Made by a program: the position numbers and the translations under genes. Positions 44,200 to 55,609 of a stretch of DNA of 64,000 nucleotides are shown here, piece after piece. Positions within the stretch are counted from its first letter, which is position 1. Every line of letters starts with the position of its first letter. This DNA is from Hericium rajendrae (Eukaryota > Basidiomycota > Agaricomycetes > Russulales > Hericiaceae): the NCBI GenBank assembly GCA_033439255.1, contig CM065884.1:2294001-2358000 (forward strand). Direction: 5' to 3'. The notes under the pieces are model-generated. The model searched no databases. It saw only the letters and a program-made list of their open reading frames with translations, and was not told the DNA's origin.

Positions 44200-45230
44200 A
44201 TCTGAAACTGTCTGAAACATATCTGAAATTGTCTGATTGTCTGATGTATCTGAAATTTTTTTTGATTTCTGATGGATTTTTTCTCAGATATATATCAGAC
44301 TTGTCAGATATATGTCAGATATATCTAAAATTTGTAAAACAGATCAGATATCAATCAGATCTCTTTCAGATTTTTCAGATTAGAATCAGATTTAGAACAC
44401 AATCTCAGAGTCAAATCATATTGATATCAGATGATTATAGATTTTGAGCATGATCTCAGAATAATATCAGATCAAATGAGAGATATTGATAGAGTTCAGA
44501 TGTAAATCAAAAACAGATTAACAATAATGTTAATCATCAGACTAATACCAGATTTGATAAGAAATTAACTTTATTATCAGACTCAATTCAGATTATAATC
44601 AGATATAATCAGAAATAAGTTATTTTATCAGATATAGCTTAGAAAAAGAACAGATCTGAGTACTATTTTCAGATAAGATTAGAAGCCATCAGATTTAAGC
44701 CTCATTATCAGGCTTAAATCAGACTTGAATCAGAATTTGATTGTTCTTCAGATATACTCAGATATTAACTTTATAAATCAGATTTCAATCAGATAAAATT
44801 CAGATTTACTTCAGATCTGTACACTTATCTCAGAACTATATCAGACTTTATCAGAAATAAGCTATTTTATCAGATATAGCTTAGAAAAAGAACAGATCTT
44901 AGTACTATTTTCAGACAAAATTAGAAATTATCAGATTTAAGTCTCATTATCAGGCTTAAATCAGACTTGAATCAGATCTTGATTGTTTCTCAGATATACT
45001 CAGATATGTACTTTACAGATCAGATTTACTTCAGATCAGTATACTTGTCTCAGAACTATGTCAGACTTTATCAGATTTATATTCATTTATTAGAATCAAG
45101 TCAAAAATAGATCAGATTTCAATCAGAAAATCAGACTTTGCTCAGAATCAGATCAGATATTATCAGATTAAACTCAGACTCAAGTTAGATTGTTCTCAAA
45201 AAAAAAATTCAGATTGTTAGTCATTACTAT
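44200..45230. repeat. Left subterminal region of P3
   Basis: Degenerate 'atcagatttcaatcag' and 'agaacagatcttagtactatttt' repeats, the latter as a direct duplication (about 44650 and 44890). No gene. Confidence 0.6.
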
Positions 45231-45259
45231 TAAAAGTACACAAATGAAAAGATATTCTA

Positions 45260-48190
45260 CTAAAAGGTTATCTCATTCGCATGATGATCAGAAAATTTGT
45301 TGACATAGTAAGAATGAAAAGCATCAAGGGTATAAGTATGATGAAAGTCTGAAGGAAGATGTTTATTACCATAAACTCCAATTAAATGAGCACTTCGAAG
45401 TATAGTCTCTAAGTGAACAACAGAGCACACTCTTTCACCATCTTCATCTACTTCTCTTTTAACAATCCACATTCCAGTGTCTTTATCTGGCTTATCATCA
45501 ACAGTAATAAACCATGAAATTAATGCATATGGATAAGTGACTTGTTTGTGTACAAAAGAAAAAAATAGCAACACTTGACCAACAAAAAGCCCTTGTATTC
45601 CTGGTAAATCAGGATTACTTTCCAAAAAACACAATCACGACGTGCAGGACCATTGTGCCATTCAGGATTTGATCGTATACGATGCTGATGAAATCCTGTT
45701 CTTCCAGATAAATTACTAGATGAATAGTATGTAGCAATAGCTGAATGAAAAACATCAATTTTATGTGGTACTTTTGGGCATTCAGATAGTTTCACATGTG
45801 ATGAATTTTTATCAGGTGTTGCTTTGAGCTGATCATATAAAAAGTGACAAATCAATTCAGGAAGATCTGGCTGTTGAATATATTTTGAAAGCTTATAAAG
45901 CTTTCTAGGATATCCACTTGTCTCAGCTTCTGATTTTGCCATTTTAACATTTGCCATGATCTTAGAGCCATCTACTGGTCCACCATCTCATAAAAATCTA
46001 TAATCTTCTGCATTATAAGGCAATTGAGACAATTTAATTTTATCATCTTCTACAGCTGAGTCATCATCAGAGTCTGTCTTTGCAGCTAATGGTTTGTCTA
46101 ACATTCCACGATCAACAAAATCATCCCAGCATGCTGCTAATTTATCAAGCCTTTGATTTGTTACAAGCATTTGTTCAAGAGCATTGAATCGACTAGAGCG
46201 ATGCCATGGTTCTTTTATAGCTCTAATATGCTTTGACTCTGTGATAGATGAACACAGTTCATTGGGCACTGCAAATTCTTCAATCCGATGATGATAATGT
46301 TTTAAAGAGTGCTGCCGAGGTAGAGATATACCATTTGGATATATTTCAGCTTCTACAAATATTTCTCTTTCTTTCCAAAATATCTTCAAGGCAGCCTCTA
46401 TCTTATCTAGAGTATCTTCATCAATTGTTGATCTTCGTGCAAGATAACAAAAATCTAAAAGTGCATGAACACAATGAACCATTCTCTGAGGAACAAGACC
46501 ATCAATTGCAGGCAAGTACACTTTCATTAATGCCTTAGAGTCATCACCAGTCCATTGTGAAAATCCACGTCCATCTGGAAAACGATGAAGCTCTGGAAAT
46601 GCAGATACAGCAGCAATTCTACAATCAATTTCAGCAAGAATTTCAGATCCAGCTGCTTTGCCATGTACTTTTATCAGATATTTTTCAATCCAAAGCACAA
46701 TATGATCATGAAATGTGCCTTTAATGATTTGATGCAAAAGATCAGGAGAAAGAAATTCATGAATATCAGCATGAGCAAAGTATGCTGTAAATGGCTAAAC
46801 AAAACATTAGATAGATGTTTAAGAAGATATAATTGCACATACTAACCATTATACCTAGAACTATACCATACTCTTACCATAGTTGTTGATTAGTCTTGGA
46901 TCCCATCAATTCACATGTATCCTCATGACTTCTTGGACCACGATCAGGATCATCATCAAGTTGCTTTGGTCTGCATTTGCATGTAAAACACCAGTTTTTA
47001 ACAATAGCAGACAAATCAACTTACTCAAGATAATCTCCAATATAAGGACCAAGACCATAAATAACACAGCGCAAGTGCCCATCAGGGCAGCGATGTACTT
47101 GTGGTGTAGTTAAATCAGGTCGCAAATATTTTAAAATTGCTTCCAATGACTCATGCAAAAGATGTTTCTTGAATCTGCAAAATGCAACACTTTTTTTACT
47201 GCTGCGATCTGCTCTTGCAACAGAAAGAAAGCCCATAACAGTTAAAACATCATGATGAGCACGACAAACATTATTATGCACATTGCCTATTGATGCATAG
47301 AGTGGATAATATTCATTGTTGCCTGTGCCAACTGAAACTGTAGTCTTATCACTTCCCATAATAAGAGGCACAAACATGGCACCATGAGTTTTGGGATCTT
47401 TAGCAATTTTATCAGCCTGATGCCATGTCCAGTTTCCTGACATAAAGTCTGTCCAGCATCTCTTGTTATTTTTAAACTGGCGTTTAGGAGCATAGTCAAT
47501 TTCACCCTTGAAGTCAGGGTTGACCAGCTGATTTTTTATCACTGTATGTGGGTCTCGATATCACACTTCATATGTAGCCAACATCCATTTAGGAGGGTTT
47601 TTCTTTGGAATCTTTCCAGTATAGTTCACTGTAAAATGGTACCATGGTGCATCTCCCAAAGTAATAGAATCAAGAACACCATGTAAATCTTTTTGATTTG
47701 CAAAAGGTAGCTCTCCATCATGAGAAGCAGCCCACAAGTCCATGAGATCATTATGATTATCCTTAGAAATCTGAACTCGATGGAATAGCAAATCTGCAGT
47801 CTCAAATTCAACTCGATTTCAAAATGGAGACCAATCATTTTTATCTTTGGGTAGAGGAAGGCCACATGGCTCTGCATTTGGATCAATATAATTTCCATTT
47901 CTGTCACAAGGTCTGCCATCAAGAATGGAGTGCGTCTCAGTGCGCAATTGATCATCATTATGATTATTTTCAGCCATATCAATATCAGAATCAGAATCAT
48001 CATGGTGCATAGCAAACAGAGATGGAAATTCAGGTGGAGGTGAAGGGCCTCAAGAGTGAGAGGCAAAGGGATGAACAGCATCTATGTGTTGTCGAAGACC
48101 CCAAGGTGTCCTAAACCCATGACGACAAGAGTTAGAAGTTGGCATAGGACAAGCTATTGTTCGAGGACGGTGGACACTTCGAGGAGCCAT
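45260..48190 (-). pseudogene. Plavaka-family transposase of P3 (decayed)
   Basis: The start MAPRSVHRPRTIACP at 48190 aligns with P1. Order: a C2H2-like finger, an acidic linker, SDKTTVSVGTGNNE (about 47350), IGNVHNNVCRAHHD, GPYIGDY (47030), an exon boundary, LHQIIKGTFHDHIVLW (about 46735), WTGDDSKALMKVYLPAIDG, RFNALEQMLVTNQRLDKL (about 46180), and a C-terminal module ending YYVNKFSDHHANEITF (45260). It is closer to P1 than to P2. Several in-frame stops (for example near 48050, 47820, 47560 and 45990) and a frame change near 45620 mark it as inactive, despite the intact element ends. Confidence 0.7.
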
Positions 48191-48526
48191 GAATATGACA
48201 GAGCCTAGAGCACAAGCAAAAGAATGCACAAGGAGCCACTCTGACTCAGAAAGTCAACTGCAAAAATAAGAAAACGAAGGCTTGCCAATGATTCAGATGT
48301 ATTCGAAAGTCAAATCAATGTATATTGCCAAGTCAATTAGTGCAGCAAGTCAATTTGCACAAGAAGCAAGGCTGCTATTCTCCAAGTATGAGTTGAAGGA
48401 GCTGCTCTGCACAACAGATATCAAAAGAGAAAATGGTGTGAGCATGGCTGCGGCTAGATCTTCTCGTAGCATTGCTCCAGACCTGTGGCTACAGTGAAGG
48501 CAACCTCAGCAAAGACTACCTCTCTA

Positions 48527-49107
48527 CATCAGGAAGGTTGACAACTTTCTGATTGACCTGACAATTCTCAACCCTACTGACAGCTCCTGATTGACCTGAT
48601 CCACCTGAAAGCAATCTTAACAGGCAAATATCTGATCAAACTTTTACATTTAAGTAAAGACATTTATTGTCAGATATATAAGTTTGTAATCTCTAACTAA
48701 TAGATATAACAAAATCTCTGATATCTAAAATTTTCTAAATCTGAGAGTGTCTGATCTGAGATTTTTTTCAAATCTGGAGGTCAAATATCTGAAAATTATC
48801 TGCAACTGTCTGAGAGCATCTGATGATGTCTGACACTGTCTGATCCATCTGACTGATATTTGACCTCCAGATTTGAAATCAGACACTCTCAGATTTTCAA
48901 AAATTTCAGATATCAAAGATTTTGATATATCTATTAGTTAGAGATTAAAAACTTATATATCTGACAATAAATGTCTTTTCTTGAATGTAAAAGTCTGATC
49001 AGATATTTGCTTTCCAAGATTGCTTTCAGGTGGATCAGGTCAATCAGAAGCTGTCAGTAGGGTTAGAAATTGTCAGGTCAATCAGAAAGTTGTCAACCTT
49101 CCTGATG
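48527..49107. mobile_element. 581-bp MITE (family E, copy 2) in P3
   Basis: Ends CATCAGGAAGGTTGACAACT and its inverse, flanked by TA on both sides. It lies between the divergent P3 genes. The interior is itself partly palindromic ('tgtcagatatataagttt' twice, inverted). Confidence 0.9.
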
Positions 49108-49158
49108 TACTTGCAACTGTCAGCACCACAACCTATATTTCTTCCTCTCGCAGTTAGT

Positions 49159-52100
49159 ATGCCACCTCAGTCTCAAAAGAGGCATTGTGACCCTCACCAA
49201 TTTCCTATTCTTGTCCACTCTGACGGTGGGGACCAAGAACAGATGCCACGCAAGTGGCGACAGTCCGAGCTCCAGCTGCTCATGGAAGATGCAGCATGCA
49301 ATGGTAATGTTCCGTCAACAAGTGGGCACACAGGCATTCAGACACAGAGAGGGACCACCAGTGCCATGCCCCAAGTCATCATCAATAGACGTCGTGGGCA
49401 GGAAAAATGACACGCAGAACAGCAGCAAGTCCCACGACGTGTCACAGCCAGCAACGTGCGAAGGCAAGGCCATGCAGCCAGCACCGAAGCAGAAGGGGAA
49501 GATGTCGAAGACCAGGGGGTGGAAGTTGAAGGGGACAATGGTGAGCAAAGCTCGTTCTGATTTTCGAAAGGGAACTTACCTGGAAACCCACTCAATCGAA
49601 GGAGCAGTCAAAACACCAAAACAGCAGGATGAGAGTGACACAGAGTCAGATGATGGCACCGAGCCTCCACCGGTTGTTCATCGGGCTGAACGGGAGGAAG
49701 AGGAAGAGTCGTCACATGCCAGCAAAGGCGCCAATGGGCAGGATGATTATTGGATTGAGGACGATGCAGAAATAATGGAGTTGGATCGGGAGATCGAGAG
49801 GCTGGAGGAGATTGGCCGCGAGATCAGTGACAAATTCTTGGAGATGGATGGTGAGTACAGGGAGTATGGTGGGGGACACGGTAAGTACTATGAAGATACA
49901 GACGACGGTCAGTACTTCAAGTTGTTATCGAGCTGTATTAGTACTCACCTTAGATCTGCACACAGATAACATGAAGTCAGATGATGCCAACTCCCGTGCA
50001 GTGTCTGAGCCCAAAGACGATGAATACGAGGATGAGGAAGAGGCTGAGGAAGAGATGGTGGATGTCAAAGAAGACAATGACAAGGCTCCTGTGAGGGGGA
50101 AGAAGAAGAAAGTAAGTTTCAAACAGAAGATTTCAGATCGATAAGTAGATGCTCTGCATATTTCCTATCTCGGACAATTCTCTTACTCACGACTGCCATG
50201 CCTGTCCACCATGTTTATTGAAAACTCCACCCTATCCCCTCCCAAACATCGCATCTGACCTCCAGAGCCGGACTCCAACCCAACTGGCACGAGAAAACAC
50301 AGTCACAAGCCCGTTTTGCAACCAAGAACGACTTGTCCAAACGTACAATGTCTTCCCATCACCCTAGCAAGCAACAGCAAACCCTGGAGTCCAATGATGA
50401 CAATGACAAGGAATCCGAGGTCAACAGAATGGAGTTCAGGGTCAAGGGAGCAAGGAAGATTCCATCTCAGGTGCATAGTATATCTTTGTGCTCCGTTAAC
50501 AAAGCTAACATGCTTAATATCTAGTTACAGATCACTTTTGATCACTCACCCCTCCCCGAAGACAACACCCTCGTGCATTCCTCTAGCCCAGACTTCACCC
50601 ATCTACGTACCCCCGTTCGACTCGAAGATGATGAGGAGGAGCTAGCTTCTCCCTGGTCATCTTCCGCATGCCGCCGCATGTCGTCTTCGCACCAAAACCA
50701 ATGGTCCTCACATGCATACAACTGGGACGAGCCAGATGCCACTGAGAACGAGCCGCAAGAGGCTTGTTCTCGTTCTGCATCTTCGTCTGCACATCTTAAG
50801 CTCGACAAAAATGAACCAAAGGTTCATTTTCATCTTTTTTTCCCTGTCTATTCTCATTTTTTATTGCAGCCAGGGTTCTGTTGATGAGAACGAGCCCATC
50901 GGGGCTCATTCTCGTGCTTTTGCCTCATCTTTGCATGCTCATGGCCGGGCCCAAGGCAAGAACAATGAGAACGAGCCACAAGAGGCTCGTTCTCGTGCCT
51001 CATTTTCCTCTTCAAGCCAGCATGTCCGGACACGGAGTCATGTCCTTGAGAACGAATGAGAGGTTCGTTCTCTCATGTCATTCTCCTATTTCTCTAGCTA
51101 ATATGGGTCACAGGTGCCGGTTAACGGGGACGAGCCCACTGGGGCTCGTTCCCATGGAACATCTTCCTCCTCGTGCCAGCAACTTCGTATCGATGAGAAC
51201 GAGCCAGAAGAGGCTCGTTCTCGTGCTCTGGCTTCTTTGTCACATGCTTGTGGTTGGGCCCAAGGCAACAACAATGAGAACGAGCCACAAGAGGCTCATT
51301 CTTGTGCCCCATCTTCCTCCTCACACCACCAACCCCGTGTCAACGAGAACAAGTCCACCGGAGCTCGTTCTCGTGCTCCTATGTCTTCTTCACATGTGTG
51401 GGGCCGGGTATTGGGCAACAACAAGAATGAACGAGATGAGGTTTGTTTCTCATCGTTCATTCATTTCATTCTGTTGTTTCTCTAGCTGACATTGGTAATA
51501 GGTGCCGGTTAACAGGAACAAGCCCACTGGGGCTCGTTTTTGTGGAATATCTTCCTCCTCGTGCCAGCAACTTCGTATCAACAAGAACGAGCCTAGCAGG
51601 GCTCGTTCTCGTGCTCCGGCTTCTTCGTTGCATGCCCGTGGTCGGGCCCAAGGCAATAACAATGAGAACGAGCCACAAGAGGCTCATTCTTGTGCCCTGT
51701 CTTCCTCCTCATGCCACCAACCTCGTATCGACGAGAATGAGTCCACCGGGGCTTGTTCTTGTGCTCCTACGTCTTTTTCACGCATGTGGGGCTGAGCCTT
51801 GGGCAATAATGCCAAGAATGAGCCACAAGAGGCTCATTCTCATGCACAGTCTTCCTCCTCGCACTGCCAAACCCATACCGACGAGAACCAACAAAACGAG
51901 GTTCATTTTTGTCATATTTGGTGCTGCTGCTGTCACTAACCCTTTACTATGCCCACCCACAACAGGAATGAGCTTGACCTAGCTCGTTCTTGTTCTCGTG
52001 CTCCTCTGTCATTGTCACACCAGGACTCCCAGAACCAGCCCAGCAACCAGCTCAGCCACAAGAACAACAAGAATGAACATGTTATTGTTCATTCTCGTCG

Positions 52101-53448
52101 AACGTACAGTTCTTCTTCTCGACGCACTGTGTCAGCCCCACAGATGACACCTGCTCATGATATGCGCACCAGGCAGCATTCATCTTCAGCACCAAACAAG
52201 ATTCGTACTGTGGTATGTGTCTCCTTTTTGCTTTGTCTGTCTGTATCTAATCTTTTGTCTTATAGCCTGTGACACCTGCACGTTTGCATGGACTTCAGGC
52301 ATCTTCATCTCAGCAGGTAAGTCTTACTGCCTTATAATTTTTCATGAATATAATGTTGATGTTCTTGTTAGAGTTTGCAAACACCATGTCCTCATTCTCG
52401 TCATCTGGCAGAGGAAGAGGATGACAGTGAGTCTGAGATGATTGGCTCACAACGCAGTAAGATGAGGAGGCCTAGCAACTTAAATCTGCCCCCAGGCACG
52501 CTGCAGCAGTGGCAAGACATCTTCTTGCCCATGTGTCGGGACTTGATGGGTACACGCACTGATCCATGGGACATGCAGGAGCTCCTCGAGCCCATTCAGG
52601 AGCTCTGGGATCTAGTTTTTCCTTCTGTCCCTTGTGAGTTCAAGGACAAAGATGATATGGTGTATTCTTTGGTGTGTTGTTCTCTGTTATGCATTCAATA
52701 ACTTATATATCTTCTTGCCTTAGTTGATGCAGCGAATCTATGAATGGTGTCGTGGCTTTGCTTCTGCAGCTGTTGATGCTGTTGCTGATCACTTTTGGAG
52801 CATCGTGTCTGTCACTGACAATGACCTTGATGCGAAGGAAGCATATGCTGCAAAGATGCTTGGCTTTTCTGATGCCGGTGCTAATGCAACTCTTCCCTTT
52901 ATCTTTCGCACATCACTTAAAGATAATAATGGGCATACAGTAAGACCTTTCACTATTATCTTTTACTACTAATGTATCCTTGACAGGTCTATGAGGATGC
53001 TTTCATGTCTCAAGTCATCTTGCAGACATTTACTGTTGCACATTTCCAGAGTGTGTCAGAGATGCCTAAGAGTTCTCGGCAGAGTGAATTACCAGCTGGT
53101 GCATTAGCACTCGCTACTGCTGCAGTAAGTCTGTTCTCCTTCTTAATTTCACTTATCTAAGATGTGCATTAGGTTGAGCGCACTTGGACATGGTGGTTGT
53201 ATTTTGATCCAAATTCACCTGATTCCCAATTGGAGACAAGAATCAAGAGCTGGTTCTCCTACGACATCTGGGGTGATGTTACTGATGATTATGCAGAAGT
53301 TATCAGTGGCTTCACTCCAGAGAAGTGGAATGCTATCGCAGATGCAGTATCTGAGCTGCTTCAGCCTAAGCGGAAGATCACTGATGTTCCAGGCAAATCA
53401 GCCATTACTACTTGTTGTCGTAATCTCAAGACTTTGGCCAACATGTAG
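49159..53448 (+). CDS. Accessory gene of P3 (uncharacterised)
   Basis: Multi-exon gene divergent from the transposase. The start MPPQSQKRH at 49159 is the first in-frame ATG. The N-terminal part is acidic low complexity (for example EDDAEIMELDREIERLEEIG, predicted coiled coil). It is followed by KKKKVSFK (about 50100), the same RVxF-type motif as in P1. A central stretch (50749-52097) codes through a run of stem-loops. The C-terminal domain (52478-53448) has LPPGTLQQWQDIFLPM, YEWCRGFASAA, LPFIFRTS, TVAHFQSV and a final W-rich block. These exons align with P1. Several introns (donors near 50110, 50468, 52671, 52940 and 53125) are supported by resumed similarity. One frame break near 49410 is possible. 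The family is not recognised. Confidence 0.55.
50749..52097 (+). repeat. Stem-loop array inside the P3 accessory gene (about 18 units)
   Basis: About every 75 bp, arms GAGAACGAGCC and GGCTCGTTCTC enclose a 4-6 base variable loop, followed by 'tcgtgc' and Ser-rich coding. Examples: 50749, 50884, 50968, 51194, 51275, 51581 and 51662. Some units have paired changes (AATGAACC with GGTTCATT at 50809; GAGAACGAA with TTCGTTCTC at 51049). In one frame this reads NEPQEARSRA repeats. The array may be coding, structural, or both. Confidence 0.8.
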
Positions 53449-53904
53449 ATTGGATTGATTGGATTGGTTGGTGATTGGTGATTGAGCATGTTTGACTTGA
53501 TGTTTGGGTTTTCTTATTATATCTCTGATTTTGATCACTACTCAGTTCTGATTCTCTTTCTTAGGTTCTTTTAATATCTTCTTAGAGTATCTCTTTCTCA
53601 TATCTCTTGGTGTCTGAATTGTTCAACTCATCATACTCCTGATTTTGATCTCCACTCAGTTCTAACTTTTTTTCTAGATCTTTTTAATGTCTTCTCCAAG
53701 TATTTTTTTCTCTTTACTTCTAAAGATCTTTAATGCTTTCTGATCTTACCCTTTGCTTCCTTTTGATTTGACTATGCCTATCTTTGAATTTTGTATATCT
53801 CTTACTGCATAATGTTAAGCTGCATTTTGTATTTTGGGTGTGATTTTGACCTAATCTGAAAGTCTGATCTAAATTTATATTCTGATCTGATTTTAAAATC
53901 TAAC

Positions 53905-54065
53905 CTGACTAGGGTTTCTGACCTAACTAGAGTTTCTGACCTGACTAGGGTTTCTGACCTGACTAGAATTTCTGACCTGACTAGAATTTCTGATCTGCTA
54001 CTTCTAATCTGACTAAAATTTCTGATCTGACTAAGATTTCTGATCTGATTAAACTTTCTGATCTG
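53905..54065. repeat. 18-bp tandem repeat near right end of P3
   Basis: About eight copies of 'tctgacctgactagggtt' with drift, in the right subterminal region. Confidence 0.8.
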
Positions 54066-54537
54066 ATACAAATCTGACTGATCTGATCTCAGACAAAAGT
54101 CTAAAAGCAGAAAAAGTTCTGATCAACAGATTGTCCATCTGATATCAGAAATCAATTCTGTTTTCAGATTTATTTCTGATGTTCTGAGTATCTGATTTCA
54201 GAAAATTTTCTGATATCAGACAAAATCAGATAAAATCAGATCATCAGAAAGTTCCAAGGGTTCCTGATGTGTACTGCTGTAGCTTCTAATATAATATTTT
54301 TTTGACTTGACAACTCTGATCTCTAGCTGGCTTATCATAATGATCATAGTGAGTGTAGCTGTCTATAGGACACCTATAGCACTTATAGGATCCTCTTATA
54401 AGTACATAGCTCTATATACCTTGCTCTTTCTCCTATGATATCTATCATGGTCTCCATAGCTCTACATAGCTGGTATAGATCTCTCATAGCACATATACCT
54501 TGCCTTTTGGCTATATAAAATTTCAATTTTTCAGATG

Positions 54538-54674
54538 TCTGACTGAGTCTGATAGCCTTCTAATCTTATAAAATAATTTACACACTATTTTGTTCATATG
54601 TAAGTTAGACAAATGGACCTATTTGATGTAAGTTAGACAGTTAGACTAGTTAGAGGATGGCTCTTTTTCTGATG
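54538..54674. mobile_element. End fragment of an F-type element
   Basis: Matches the 43640-43782 end of F2 ('cacactattttgttcatatg', 'gacaaatggacct', 'agttagactagttagag') and stops at CTGATG. The rest of the element is absent. Confidence 0.6.
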
Positions 54675-55181
54675 TATCCTCACACAGTGTATGAGGCCAA
54701 CTGCTCATGCATGGCAGCTGCACCCTCATGCTCAACACATTTTTTAGTACTCATGTATGCATGAGAACTACTGTTGGTTGTATGATGTAGACTGATCTCA
54801 TACATACTAATTCTTGCTGCATTAGAGAAAGTTTAGACATACAAAATCTGCAAGAAGTACAGTAAGTAATGATAAATGAGTAGACTATATATATAAGAGT
54901 AAATAATTTATGTATATATACCATAAGCTAATATTAATATACATCCTATGATTAAAAAGTGTGTAGGTTACTTGTAAGTTACTTGCAGGTCAACCTATTT
55001 GAAGAAAATCTTGATTTAGATCTAGATAGGTCTTAGCTACTAGGTTACAAGTCAGAGACTCATAAGTAAAATCAGCAGATATACTTCAAGTTGCATCAAC
55101 TCATGAGTGACTCTTATCAACTTTGACTTGTGTCGAATCCTAATCATATTCATTTTAGAAGAAAGGTAGCTCTGCATGACT
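54675..55181. other. Unassigned sequence left of the young retrotransposon
   Basis: AT-rich, with a short TG/CA-rich part at 54680-54770. No open frame, repeat end or gene recognised. Confidence 0.5.
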
Positions 55182-55186
55182 AGCAT

Positions 55187-55609
55187 TGTCACGGATCGCT
55201 CCATTTCTCTCCGCCTTCTTCTCTGCCATCAAGGCATCGCGTCGGTCATGTGCTCCAGCAGCCCCATCACATGTTCACTTCCTCACATGACCTGGGGCTA
55301 TCCTTCACCCATGCCCTTGTTCCCCTTTGGGACATCCTATTGTTCTCCCTCCCATTGTTCTCCTTTTGGCCACCATTGTTCTCACTCTATTGTTCGACCC
55401 GTTATGGTGTCCATTGTTCTTTTCCCATTGTCGTCCCAGTACTTATAGGCTCCCTGTCGCTCGCCTATTTCCCTAGATTGTCCATTTCGTCTGTACCGTA
55501 CTGTACCTCCAATACAGGTCACTGCGCTGCTAGTCGCTCTCTGCTCTCTCGCTCCCATCATCGCTGGTGACTTGGGTGGTTCTCTGCTGTCTACGACCGA
55601 GTCTTGACA
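55187..55609 (+). repeat. 5' LTR, family A
   Basis: TGTCACGG ... CTTGACA, 423 bp. A TATA-like ACTTATAGG lies at about 55441. Confidence 0.95.

Larger units (their letters stand above)
44171..54269. mobile_element. P3: Plavaka-type DNA transposon with intact ends
   Basis: A 10.1-kb element. It has a perfect 28-bp terminal inverted repeat beginning CATCAGGAACCCTTGGAAC (44171-44198 and 54242-54269), flanked by TG on both sides (44169-44170 and 54270-54271). Subterminal 'tctgat/cagatt' repeats (44200-45220 and 53850-54240). It carries a minus-strand transposase, a MITE insertion and a plus-strand accessory gene, in the same divergent layout as P1. Confidence 0.9.
38700..54537 (+). mobile_element. 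G5: decayed GC-island element, split by F2 and P3
   Basis: Pieces: 38700-39032 and 43783-44170 (TG/CA-rich former island, like the G4 island), and 54272-54537 (tatag repeats and the terminus TTTCAATTTTTCAGATG preceded by CTATATAAAA, as in G2 and G4). F2 lies between the first two pieces and P3 between the last two. The left part is cut off at the family-B LTR. This is an assembly by inference from order and motif. Confidence 0.5.

Noticed and set aside
49935-49965. A further intron and stem-loop module in P3 ('gttatcgagctgtattagtactcacc')
   Set aside because: Shows the donor and branch words on the minus strand, but the stem is not paired and the context is the accessory gene.
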